From Chryseosolibacter indicum (lineage in GTDB: Bacteria; Bacteroidota; Bacteroidia; Cytophagales; Cyclobacteriaceae): DNA of 49,567 bases. Numbering within the stretch: position 1 is the stretch's first letter; each line of letters begins with the position of its first letter. The position numbers were made by a program, and so were the translations under genes. Below the pieces are notes generated by a model that had not been told where the DNA came from, ran no database searches, and saw nothing but the letters and a program-made list of their open reading frames with translations. The stretch spans positions 1-49,567 of the forward strand of contig NZ_JAHESD010000046.1 in assembly GCF_018598585.1 (NCBI RefSeq). The letters are read 5' to 3'. This document shows, piece by piece, positions 34,878-42,987 of the stretch.

Positions 34878-34906
34878 CAAATTTAACGTAGGAAGATCAG
34901 ATTCAA
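34878..34906 (-). promoter_or_regulatory. Possible leaderless promoter for rlmN
   Basis: On the minus strand TAAATTTG (34885-34878) matches the -7 consensus exactly, and TTG (34906-34904) lies 18 bp upstream. Transcription would start within a few bases of the rlmN ATG at 34873, giving a leaderless or near-leaderless mRNA. Confidence 0.4.
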
Positions 34907-35020
34907 TACTTAATAGCTGATTTATGGCTGGTTTTAAGCCTTTACCGAAGATGATTTCCGATTGTTAACAACAAAACAGACTTATTAAGTTTAAGATCCG
35001 GTGAATTTCTCGCGATTGAT

Positions 35021-35470
35021 TTATTTGGCGTTCTTAAGCTTTAAGAAAATACGTGTTTCGCAAGGTCGGGAAGAACTGGATACAATCAGTGAATCCGTAG
35101 AAAGCTTATCTACCATGAAGCTGTCGGTAATGGTTTGCGATTTTTTGTCAAGAATCAATAGTGTCTCACCATTAAACTTATAAAGAAAGTTCTTGTTATT
35201 GGCTGTTCTTTTTTTGGTAAGTATTCGTGTGCTTTCTTCACCATTTCCCTTTTCTTTAAACTTAACAACCTGAGCAGAAGCAGAGGGAGACATTTGCTTC
35301 ATTTCATTAATCAGTGCATCTGTATCTCCGCTAGCCGTCATTTTGTCTTCCATACATGTGATTTCCTTAACCAATTGCCAAGTACCCAAAACGGATTGAG
35401 AGTAGGAAACCTGATAAACTAATAAGAGGGATAACCCAAATAGAAATCTTGTTAAAATACCTGTTTTCAT
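35021..35470 (-). CDS. Secreted lipocalin-like protein
   Basis: A 149-residue secreted protein with a signal peptide (MKTGILTRFLFGLSLLLVYQVSYSQ). After the cleavage site the motif LGTWQLVKEI resembles the lipocalin GxW element. Alternating beta strands follow (QVVKFKEKGNGEESTRILTKKR, NFLYKFNGETLLILDKKSQTITDSF) with the final strand RIFLKLKNAK. A small ligand-binding barrel is plausible, but the ligand is unknown. Cys39 and the C-terminal Cys near residue 138 could form a disulfide. It is divergent from the serine hydrolase operon (55-bp gap). Confidence 0.65.
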   Translation of the reverse strand: MKTGILTRFLFGLSLLLVYQVSYSQSVLGTWQLVKEITCMEDKMTASGDTDALINEMKQMSPSASAQVVKFKEKGNGEESTRILTKKRTANNKNFLYKFNGETLLILDKKSQTITDSFMVDKLSTDSLIVSSSSRPCETRIFLKLKNAK

Positions 35471-35525
35471 GGAGATAGCAGAAATTGTTAATCGTTAAAG
35501 TTAAAATATTAATAGATTTATAAGA

Positions 35526-36806
35526 ATGAATTCAAAAACCAAGCCAGCGTTTACTTGTATTTATTTTCTCTTAATTGTACTTCTATTTACTTCATGCCAG
35601 CGAGAAACAAGCAACCTGGACCTTCTTCAAAACCTTATGCAAGAAGATCCTGAAAAGTTTGCAGATATTATCGCCAATAAAGACCGGTATGAAATTCAAA
35701 TCATCTATACGCAGATAGATCGGGATAGAAATAACAATCCTGTTTTTCACACTTACTATTTTAATGTTGACAGCAATCGCTATTTCTATCCCGCATCAAC
35801 TGTAAAACTTCCGCTTGTTCTTTTGGCTTTTGAGAAACTAAAGTATTTGAGCGAGAAAGGCATTGATAAATTTACGCCTGTTTTCCATGACAGTGCTTAC
35901 AGCGGTCAGCTTTCTGTTTCGAAAGATACCACATCAGAAACCGGTTTACCTTCCATTGCTCATTATGCAAAAAAAATATTAGTAGTGAGCGACAACGATG
36001 CGTATAACAGGCTCTACGAATTCTTAGGTCAGAAAGAAGTAAACAGGCGGCTGCGCGGCCTTGGATATAATATGAGAGTACTTCATCGCCTTGAACGACC
36101 TTTAAGTCAGGATGAAAACAGGCATACAGAAGCTGTGCGTTTTGTAAAGGATGATGCCGTTATTTTTGATCAGCCCATGTTGGTGAATGATGAACCAATT
36201 GTTGTAAAAGAAAGAGTATTGAAAGGAAAGGGGTTTATAAGAAACGATTCATTGGTATCTCAACCATTTGACTTTACCTATAAAAACTTCTTTCCTCTAA
36301 CTGCCCAACATAAAATGCTTCAGGCGCTCTTATTTCCGGAAACAGTAGATGAAAAATTTAGGTTTGATATTTATGATGAAGACAGAGTGTTTGTGTTAAA
36401 GTATATGTCACAACTACCAACTGAAACTATATTCCCTTCTTATGGTAAGGATACAACTTACCACGATGCTTATTGTAAGTTTTTTATGTATGGAGCAGGT
36501 AGGTCTTCCATTCCCGATAATATCAGAATCTTTAACAAGATTGGTGATGCTTATGGTTACCTGGTTGACAATGCTTACATCGTTGATTTTAAAAATAGCG
36601 TAGAATTTATGCTAAGCGCAGTCATTAATACGGACACAGATTCTATCTACAACGATGGAAATTATGATTATGAGACCTTAGGTTATCCTTTTATGAAAAA
36701 CATTGGACAACTTATTTATAACTATGAGTTAAAACGTAAGCGTGATATTAAACCTGATCTTTCCCCTTTCGTTTTTACATATGATCAGCAAAAGAAAAGG
36801 GATTAA
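35526..36806 (+). CDS. Class A beta-lactamase-like serine hydrolase lipoprotein
   Basis: A 426-residue lipoprotein (signal peptide, lipobox FTSC with C24). The serine hydrolase fold is the class A type: STVK at 91-94 (SxxK), SDN at 155-157, and KIG at 338-340 where KTG is usual. A large insert lies between residues 200 and 320. It is not clear that it cleaves beta-lactams; a peptidase or transpeptidase-like role on muropeptides is just as likely. It is the first gene of a unit with dgcN (63-bp gap) and the epimerase, which argues for a link to D-amino acid peptides. Confidence 0.83.
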   Translation: MNSKTKPAFTCIYFLLIVLLFTSCQRETSNLDLLQNLMQEDPEKFADIIANKDRYEIQIIYTQIDRDRNNNPVFHTYYFNVDSNRYFYPASTVKLPLVLLAFEKLKYLSEKGIDKFTPVFHDSAYSGQLSVSKDTTSETGLPSIAHYAKKILVVSDNDAYNRLYEFLGQKEVNRRLRGLGYNMRVLHRLERPLSQDENRHTEAVRFVKDDAVIFDQPMLVNDEPIVVKERVLKGKGFIRNDSLVSQPFDFTYKNFFPLTAQHKMLQALLFPETVDEKFRFDIYDEDRVFVLKYMSQLPTETIFPSYGKDTTYHDAYCKFFMYGAGRSSIPDNIRIFNKIGDAYGYLVDNAYIVDFKNSVEFMLSAVINTDTDSIYNDGNYDYETLGYPFMKNIGQLIYNYELKRKRDIKPDLSPFVFTYDQQKKRD

Positions 36807-36869
36807 GTATTTTCCCGTTTCTTGTAAAACTCAAATTAATGTTCGAATTTTTAGCCTTTAACACATTCT

Positions 36870-37937
36870 ATGAAAAGCAATGCCATTGTTCTTACTGGAG
36901 GTCTACTCGATACTATTAGTGCTAAAACCGCGCATGGGCTAATTCGCGGAACAGATCGATTCTCAATAGTAGGAGTCGTTGATCAGAAATATGCTGGCAA
37001 AGATGCAGGCGAAGTACTTGATGGGAGAAGGCGTGAAATTCCGGTATATGCATCTCTTGAAGAATTTAGAAAAGGAGGGCGAGCAGCAACCTATTGCATT
37101 GTAGGCGTTGCCACGAAGGGTGGCGTTATTCCTGATTCATTGAGGGTACTTTTAACAGAAGCTTTACAATCAGGTTATGGTATTGTTAATGGCCTTCATG
37201 AATATGTTTCGGATATTCCGGAACTGGCACGTCTGGCGCAGGAGAAAGGTTTGGAGATTATTGATGTGCGCAAGCCCAAGAAAATAAAAGATCTTCATTT
37301 CTGGTCGGGTAAGATAGCGGAAGTAAAGTGTCCTAAGATTGCCGTGCTGGGTACTGATTGTGCTATGGGCAAAAGAACAACTACCCGCTTTCTAGTAGAG
37401 GCTATGCGTAAGGCAGGATACAAAGCAGAGATGATCTATACCGGGCAAACCGGTTGGATGCAAGGTGCCAAGTATGGTTTTGTATTTGACTCAACGTTAA
37501 ATGACTTTATCTCGGGTGAAATGGAGCATGCCGTAGTAACGTGCTATCACGAAGCAAAGCCGGATATAATCTTTATTGAAGGGCAGTCGTCATTGAGAAA
37601 TCCAAGCGGACCTGCAGGAGCAGAATGGATTGTATCAGCTGCAGCTGATGGTGTTGTACTTCAGCATAACCCTCCACGCAAGCAATACAAAGACATGGAG
37701 TTTTATCCTGCTTACATTCCAGATCCTAAGGATGAGATTGCATTAATAAAGATATACGGTGCCCCTACCGTTGCACTAACCGTTAACACAGCGAAGATGA
37801 AAACAGAAGAGGCAAGGGCCTATGCCGAAAAGTATGCTAATGATTTAGGTATTCCTGTTGTTCTTCCGCTGGAGGATGGTGTTGATAGTCTTGTACCTGT
37901 TTTTAAATCAATGATCGAGCAGTCAAAAGTAAAATAA
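36870..37937 (+). CDS. dgcN: DUF1611 protein, DgcN-like
   Basis: A 355-residue DUF1611 protein. An N-terminal Rossmann-like part (1-145, VVDQKYAGKDAGEVLDGRR) precedes a P-loop NTPase domain with GTDCAMGKRTTT (161-172), EMIYTGQTGWMQG and FIEGQSSLRNPSGPAG. DUF1611 members with a dipeptide-epimerase neighbour are reported as DgcN, which makes N-acetyl-D-glutamate in D-glutamate breakdown. The gene ends 5 bp before the epimerase and follows the serine hydrolase by 63 bp. The substrate assignment rests on neighbour and family, not on sequence alone. Confidence 0.85.
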   Translation: MKSNAIVLTGGLLDTISAKTAHGLIRGTDRFSIVGVVDQKYAGKDAGEVLDGRRREIPVYASLEEFRKGGRAATYCIVGVATKGGVIPDSLRVLLTEALQSGYGIVNGLHEYVSDIPELARLAQEKGLEIIDVRKPKKIKDLHFWSGKIAEVKCPKIAVLGTDCAMGKRTTTRFLVEAMRKAGYKAEMIYTGQTGWMQGAKYGFVFDSTLNDFISGEMEHAVVTCYHEAKPDIIFIEGQSSLRNPSGPAGAEWIVSAAADGVVLQHNPPRKQYKDMEFYPAYIPDPKDEIALIKIYGAPTVALTVNTAKMKTEEARAYAEKYANDLGIPVVLPLEDGVDSLVPVFKSMIEQSKVK

Positions 37938-37942
37938 AACAG

Positions 37943-39016
37943 ATGCCTAAGATAAAGAATATACAAGTATGGAGTGCTGATTTAGGGAATACAAAGCCTT
38001 ATACCATAGCTTTCAAAACAGTTGATGAAGTAAAAAACGTCTTTGTTGAAATAACATTGGATAATGGTGTTACAGGAATAGGATCGGGAAACCCAAGTGA
38101 ATATGTAGTAGGAGAAAACCTGGGACAATGCATAGAAGCATTACAAGAGAAAAATCTTGAATTTCTAATTGGCCGTGATATCTATGAAGTATCGCAATTG
38201 CAATATGAGATCGTACAGAAGTTTCCTAAAAATCCTTCAGCACGTGCTGCGCTTGATATTGCTTTGTACGACGTGCTTACAAAACACCTCGACATACCAC
38301 TAGTGAAGTTTCTGGGTCAGAAGATCAAGACACTGCCAACATCTAATACAATTGGAATAAAGAATGTTGAAGAAACGGTAAAGGAAGCAGGAGAGTATAT
38401 TCGTAATGGATTTCAAGTACTAAAGGTAAAGCTGGGCAAGAATCTTGAAGAGGATATTGAACGCCTGGTTAAGATTCGTGAAAAGCATGGGGGAGATGTT
38501 ATTATTAGGATAGACGCTAACCAGGGTTATACTGTAGAGCAGACGATCTCTTTTTATAAAAGAACTGAAACTTTAAACATTGAGTTGATTGAGCAACCAC
38601 TCCCCGCGAAATCAATACAAGAGATGAAATCTTTACCCGATGAGATTAAGAATGTAATTGCAGCAGATGAATCACTCATTTCTCCTAAAGATGCTATCCA
38701 ATTAATTAAACCTCCTTACGCGTCCAAGATATTTAATATCAAGCTTATGAAATGTGGAGGCCCTTCTCAAGGATTGAAAATTGCTGATATTGCTTCTTAC
38801 GAAAATGTTGATTTGTTCTGGGGATGTAATGATGAGAGTATTGTAAGCATTACGGCTGCGCTTCACACCGCGTTCTCTTGCGCTAATACAAAATACATTG
38901 ACCTCGATGGCAGCTTGGATTTAGGTAACGATGTTGTTAGAGGAGGGTTTATATTGAAAGATGGGATGATGTCTTGTGCTGATAGGCCAGGCCTTGGTGT
39001 TGAAAGAATTAGGTAA
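37943..39016 (+). CDS. dgcA: Dipeptide epimerase / DgcA-like racemase (enolase superfamily)
   Basis: A 357-residue muconate lactonising-type enolase superfamily enzyme. All catalytic residues are present: K161-V-K163 (KVK), D191 (IRIDANQG), E217 (ELIEQPL), D242 (AADES) and K267 (IKLMK). The family includes L-Ala-D/L-Glu epimerases that process murein peptides and DgcA, which racemises N-acetyl-D-Glu. Its place 5 bp after dgcN favours D-glutamate metabolism. Epimerase and racemase assignments cannot be separated by the motifs. It is the last gene of a three-gene unit that starts with a lipoprotein serine hydrolase. Confidence 0.9.
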   Translation: MPKIKNIQVWSADLGNTKPYTIAFKTVDEVKNVFVEITLDNGVTGIGSGNPSEYVVGENLGQCIEALQEKNLEFLIGRDIYEVSQLQYEIVQKFPKNPSARAALDIALYDVLTKHLDIPLVKFLGQKIKTLPTSNTIGIKNVEETVKEAGEYIRNGFQVLKVKLGKNLEEDIERLVKIREKHGGDVIIRIDANQGYTVEQTISFYKRTETLNIELIEQPLPAKSIQEMKSLPDEIKNVIAADESLISPKDAIQLIKPPYASKIFNIKLMKCGGPSQGLKIADIASYENVDLFWGCNDESIVSITAALHTAFSCANTKYIDLDGSLDLGNDVVRGGFILKDGMMSCADRPGLGVERIR

Positions 39017-39303
39017 GACGGCTGTTATTACCTTATCTCTTCTTGATTTTTTATTTATCCCAGTTTACAAGAGAGATGCTTCGTTAAGTGCGTCATTACG
39101 GGGACATTAGTAATGGATTTGAGCGTAAGAAGGACGAAGCAATCCCCTTAAGACGAAGTGCATTACTGGATAAGCGTTTCCGTCATACGCCGGAACAGGC
39201 GCAATGACGGAACTTTATTTGTAGTACTGCCATCGCGACTGTTCTGGCGTAATGACATTTTCATTAATTCAGTCTTTCTTACTACAATAATGGTAAGATC
39301 AAA
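39017..39303. repeat. Intergenic palindromic repeat region (REP-like copies B and C)
   Basis: Copy B (39181-39209) folds as CGTCAT-a-CGCC-ggaaca-GGCG-ca-ATGACG. Copy C (39229-39256) is a diverged copy in inverted orientation. Copy B is 26-bp identical to the reverse complement of 29731-29756. CGAAGCAATCCCCTT at 39135-39149 also recurs at 29795-29809. No gene is present. Confidence 0.85.
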
Positions 39304-41151
39304 CTATTCCACATGCCTGAAATGATACCCATTGCTGTTTTCAAAGAACTTTTCGTGTAATTCGTTATACTTCTTCTTATCCTTTTCCTTTATGGTTATG
39401 TCATTAATCCTGATTTCACCATTACTCCATTCCATTTTATTTATTTTCTCGTCCTTTTTAAGATAACCATCTTGAACAAGTTCTTTCTGTATCTCGTCTT
39501 GAAATGCATGCATGTTGTCTTCTAGTTCACGAAGGTTATCGTTCAGGTGTTTCATATCTATATCAAGATCTTTTAGATGCCCGTCCTGCAACGTCATCAG
39601 TTGATCCTGAAGCTGTGAGTGCAGCGCTTCGTCTATTATTTCAGCGTGGTTTGCCATTGCCAAACCATGTTGTAATTCCGTAGAAATTTCTTTCTCTATG
39701 ATGGCATTGATATCTTGTGTTAGGGATTGCAATTTTTCTTGCTGCAATTCGAAATCTTTAAAGTGCTCTCTTATGCTCTCTTCTATTTGTAAACTTATAT
39801 CGTCCAGGTTTCTTGTGTAGGGACGACCCGGTGCAGGTATAGTATCGCCATCAAAGAACATGGATGGTAACATGGCATGGAAATCAGGAATGGCTGGAAT
39901 AGGGGGAATAACAAAATCAATTGAAGGAACAGGAGGAATAGGATCTAAAGGCTGCGGTGCAAACATTTCTCTCTGACTTTCATCTCCTTCAAAATTTTCT
40001 ACTACTTCTTGCTTTGGATCGCCGTTCTCGTCTATCGTAGTAATGGTTCTTTTGCTGTACCTTGCTGCCTTGCTCTTACCCTTAATAGTTGTGTCTTGAG
40101 CAAGTGAATCTTCTTCTTTATTAATCGTTTTGCCTGTTTGAATAGAAATCCATGAGGCGCAAATTAATCCAACTACTAACAGAATAGCAGGTATAATACG
40201 ACTGCTTTTGGTGGGTTGTTGAAAGGGCTTTTCCATAATTCTTTTAATTCTTGTTAATAACTCATTTTTATTTTCTGCCAGTGATACAGCAAAAGTCGTT
40301 TTGTGTATCTCGGCTTCCTGAAGTGTGGCTAGTGCTCGTGCATAGGCAAGTTTATTTACCTGATTTAAAACAACGGTATCGTCGCAGCAATACTCTCTTT
40401 CGCGTCTTATGATTGAAGACAGTATCCAGACAAATGGGTTGAAGAAGAGAACTATTTCGATAATGGATTGCAGTACATTCACGAGGTAATCATATCTTTT
40501 AATGTGCGCCAGTTCATGAATGAAGATCGCCTCTACCTGTTCTATCGTCATGCCCGATAACATCCCCACGGGAATAAGAATTACTGGCTTAATAAAACCA
40601 ATAACCATAGGGGAGTGAATAATATTAGATTCTGCAAGTTGAACGACACGCTTAATATTCAGCTTAATTGCCAGCGCTTTCAGTCTGTCACTCCATGCGT
40701 TGTTTAAGGCAATTGCGCTGGAAGTTATTCGCCTTAGATAGAACCACCCTGCCAAAAGTCTCAGAGAAAGTAATAACGTCCCAACTAACCATGCAATAAC
40801 CACAACATGCATGTTGGATTCTATAAAACTTAAAAGAGAAAAAGAATCACTTGCGGTAGAACCTACTTGAATAGTGGCAGACGAAATAGAAGAAAATTTT
40901 GCTTGATCAGGAGCAGCCGGAGTACTGTGCCTCTCTGAAGTTAAGATCAAGAACGTGGCTAAACCTGCAACTAAAATAAAAACTAAACTGACGGAGGCTA
41001 TGATATATCGCCTGGTTGAACTGTAAGTAAATAGCTTTAGAAGTGAAGCTGTAAGCCCTACAATAATTAACGATTGCCACAATGAATGAATCAACGTCCA
41101 TCCGAAAGCACCAACCAAATTTGAAGAGAAGAAATGGTTAGCAATATTCAT
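39304..41151 (-). CDS. BlaR1-type M56 zinc peptidase, sensor domain replaced
   Basis: A 615-residue membrane peptidase of the BlaR1/MecR1 (M56) family. It has several membrane helices (about 20-40, 48-72, 110-135 and 320-340) and the zinc site HELAHIKRY (H212, E213, H216). In classical BlaR1 the C-terminal part is a penicillin-binding sensor domain. Here, after about residue 340 it is a proline-rich stretch (PPVPSIDFVIPPIPAIPDFH) and a long charged, heptad-like region (about 430-600), with no SxxK serine acylation motif. So the inducer may not be a beta-lactam. The start overlaps the blaI stop by 1 nt (TAATG). Confidence 0.88.
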   Translation of the reverse strand: MNIANHFFSSNLVGAFGWTLIHSLWQSLIIVGLTASLLKLFTYSSTRRYIIASVSLVFILVAGLATFLILTSERHSTPAAPDQAKFSSISSATIQVGSTASDSFSLLSFIESNMHVVVIAWLVGTLLLSLRLLAGWFYLRRITSSAIALNNAWSDRLKALAIKLNIKRVVQLAESNIIHSPMVIGFIKPVILIPVGMLSGMTIEQVEAIFIHELAHIKRYDYLVNVLQSIIEIVLFFNPFVWILSSIIRREREYCCDDTVVLNQVNKLAYARALATLQEAEIHKTTFAVSLAENKNELLTRIKRIMEKPFQQPTKSSRIIPAILLVVGLICASWISIQTGKTINKEEDSLAQDTTIKGKSKAARYSKRTITTIDENGDPKQEVVENFEGDESQREMFAPQPLDPIPPVPSIDFVIPPIPAIPDFHAMLPSMFFDGDTIPAPGRPYTRNLDDISLQIEESIREHFKDFELQQEKLQSLTQDINAIIEKEISTELQHGLAMANHAEIIDEALHSQLQDQLMTLQDGHLKDLDIDMKHLNDNLRELEDNMHAFQDEIQKELVQDGYLKKDEKINKMEWSNGEIRINDITIKEKDKKKYNELHEKFFENSNGYHFRHVE

Positions 41152-41534
41152 TATTCACCTCCTTCTAGTTTTTCAAGATATTTTTTAATAAGATCTAGTT
41201 CTTCCTTTGATGATTTTTGATTACCCAGCGCACTCATCACTAATTGAGCTGCAGAGCCCTGAAAAACGGTATTAATAATCTTATCCAGCATTTGTTTTTG
41301 CGTACTCTCTTGCGTGATGACTGCCTCATAAAGATGAAGTTTCCCGCTTTTTTGGCGTGTTACTAATCCTTTTTCATGCATGATCTGCATTAACTTCAGG
41401 ATTGTGGTATATCCGTTGCTCTCTTCTCCGCCGAGCGCTTCATGAACATCTTTAACTGCCACGGCCCCCTGCTGCCAGAGCACCTGGAGGATTTCAAGCT
41501 CTTTTTCTGTAGGTTTTATGTTGGATATAGTCAT
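41151..41534 (-). CDS. blaI: BlaI/MecI-type transcriptional repressor
   Basis: A 127-residue winged-helix repressor. KPTEKELEILQVLWQQGAVAVKDVHEAL (about 6-33) is the DNA-binding half, with TTILKLMQIMHEKGLVTRQK as recognition helix and wing. The C-terminus is the dimerisation helix. The protein is cleaved or released by BlaR1, its partner gene directly downstream with a 1-nt overlap. I chose ATG 41534; a TTG at 41585 would put operator 1 inside the gene. Two inverted operator copies (41536-41551 and 41593-41608) lie directly upstream, so it should repress its own operon. Confidence 0.93.
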   Translation of the reverse strand: MTISNIKPTEKELEILQVLWQQGAVAVKDVHEALGGEESNGYTTILKLMQIMHEKGLVTRQKSGKLHLYEAVITQESTQKQMLDKIINTVFQGSAAQLVMSALGNQKSSKEELDLIKKYLEKLEGGE

Positions 41535-41535
41535 A

Positions 41536-41551
41536 TACGAATTTTTTCGTA
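41536..41551. promoter_or_regulatory. BlaI operator candidate 1
   Basis: Dyad TACGAA-N4-TTCGTA directly upstream of the blaI ATG. The 17 bases 41536-41552 are the exact reverse complement of 41592-41608. The centre-to-centre distance between the two dyads is 57 bp. Confidence 0.72.
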
Positions 41552-41592
41552 ATACAATCTTAACCGGTTTAACGGAGAAAGACAATTATTGT

Positions 41593-41608
41593 TACGAAAA
41601 AATTCGTA
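41593..41608. promoter_or_regulatory. BlaI operator candidate 2
   Basis: Second dyad TACGAA-N4-TTCGTA, in inverted orientation relative to candidate 1. It is positioned to sit near the promoter core of the blaI-blaR1 operon. No consensus -7 box was found between or beside the copies, so the exact promoter is uncertain. Confidence 0.72.
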
Positions 41609-41657
41609 TTAGTTGGAGAAATGATGAAAGAGACTTAAAATGAAGAACTTAGCTTGG

Positions 41658-42878
41658 TTAAATTCCAAATTCGATCTGGAATCGCACGATATAGCTGCCG
41701 GTGTCTTCCGTATCATTCAACCAGTTATTGTTTTCGTAGGTTAGCTCGGACTGCAGTTTTACGCGATGCCCACGTAAATACTTGGTGAAGCCAAGCGTGT
41801 ACTGTTCTACAATCTCTTCGATTTCAATTAAATCTTCATCCGGTTTAACACGTGAGTAGCGGCCAATTACCTCAAAATTGTTTTTAAATAAATAGCTTCC
41901 CTGGTAGTTCTCACCATGTCCTACATAAACATGGCGTTGCTCTCCGGCATCATTTACTGTAATGGGATCGTTGGCATTACGCTTAATAAATTCACTTGCA
42001 AATGCCCAGCCATTGTATTTAAAGAGGAAGTCCGCCATATAAGTTTGAATATCTCTTGGCGCAAAAAGAAACTTTCCAAGTTGCCCTCCAGTACGAATTG
42101 CATTTTGGTTGTTTGAGTAGCTTAAACCCAGCGATACTTTAGGCTTTGATTCTCTTGCCAGATCGCCTTCAAAGTAGTCTCCATTGTTGGTAAACGTACC
42201 TAGGGGCAGAAATTCTATTCTTCCGGTATAGGCTAGCCCGCGGTCTGATGAATTAAAGTTCCTCCCTTCTCCTGAACTGATCGCCCCGCGCAATACATAA
42301 TAGAGCGAGCTTATACTGTTGTTATAATATAACTGCAAACCAAAGTCGCGATCGATATTAAAAGTAGAATTTACAATGGAGCGATCTGGTAATTGAAGAT
42401 CTCCTGATGAATTAACACGCTGCCGGTTGCCTGGCAGTTTTGTTTGTCCCAATCCAATGGTGAAATGTTTATTGAAGTTATAAAGCACCATGGCATCCCT
42501 GACAACGTTGGGAAACCCTGTGTCGTCATAATCCATATCTGAGCGCGTGAATGCTAGCTGTATAACATAGTTAAGCTTTTTGGTATATACAAAGCCGTCA
42601 AACCTAAGACGAAGTCTTCTTATCCTTGCTTCAACTTCACTTATATCCAGGTTACTCTCACTTTTGGTACGCAATCCCAGCCGATTTTGCATTCTAAACC
42701 TGATATTCAATTGAAAAAGGCTATCAGGAGATGTTATGCCCAACCCTTTCCCATAAGTAAAGTAGGGAATGGTACTTTGTGTTTGAGAAAAGCCGTTAAA
42801 ATGAAAAATTAATCCTAAGAAAGTTAAAGCTAAAAGCGTTTTAGATACTTGTGATAAGGATTTGTTGGGACAGGGCAT
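41658..42878 (-). CDS. Outer-membrane porin, OprP/OprO (phosphate-selective) family
   Basis: A 406-residue beta-barrel porin. The signal peptide starts at ATG 42878 (MPCPNKSLSQVSKTLLALTFLGLIF). Family features: YGKGLGITSPDSLFQLNIRFRMQNRLG, then repeating beta-strand pairs with aromatic belts, and a final IVRFQIEFGI strand, as in outer-membrane assembly signals. It likely forms a passive anion or small-solute channel; the substrate is uncertain. A -7 box TAGTTTTG lies upstream on the minus strand at 42904-42897, 12-20 bp before the start, which supports this start over a TTG at 42899. Confidence 0.85.
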   Translation of the reverse strand: MPCPNKSLSQVSKTLLALTFLGLIFHFNGFSQTQSTIPYFTYGKGLGITSPDSLFQLNIRFRMQNRLGLRTKSESNLDISEVEARIRRLRLRFDGFVYTKKLNYVIQLAFTRSDMDYDDTGFPNVVRDAMVLYNFNKHFTIGLGQTKLPGNRQRVNSSGDLQLPDRSIVNSTFNIDRDFGLQLYYNNSISSLYYVLRGAISSGEGRNFNSSDRGLAYTGRIEFLPLGTFTNNGDYFEGDLARESKPKVSLGLSYSNNQNAIRTGGQLGKFLFAPRDIQTYMADFLFKYNGWAFASEFIKRNANDPITVNDAGEQRHVYVGHGENYQGSYLFKNNFEVIGRYSRVKPDEDLIEIEEIVEQYTLGFTKYLRGHRVKLQSELTYENNNWLNDTEDTGSYIVRFQIEFGI

Positions 42879-42896
42879 TGGTTCTGTTTTAATCCG

Positions 42897-42904
42897 CAAA
42901 ACTA
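42897..42904 (-). promoter_or_regulatory. -7 box for the porin gene
   Basis: Minus-strand TAGTTTTG matches TAnnTTTG and lies 18 bp before the porin ATG. A clear -33 TTG is not seen at the right spacing. Confidence 0.45.
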
Positions 42905-42987
42905 ATGTCTTAACCTAAAAATAAATCCTTATTTGAAAAGATAATTATTGCTTTAAAAAACTGCTTTTCTAATTTACCTACACTTCC

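Noticed and set aside
41535-41585. Upstream TTG start for blaI
   Set aside because: It would place an operator dyad within the coding region; the ATG at 41534 fits the family N-terminus.
42879-42899. TTG start for the porin gene
   Set aside because: It overlaps the candidate -7 box, and the signal peptide begins at ATG 42878.
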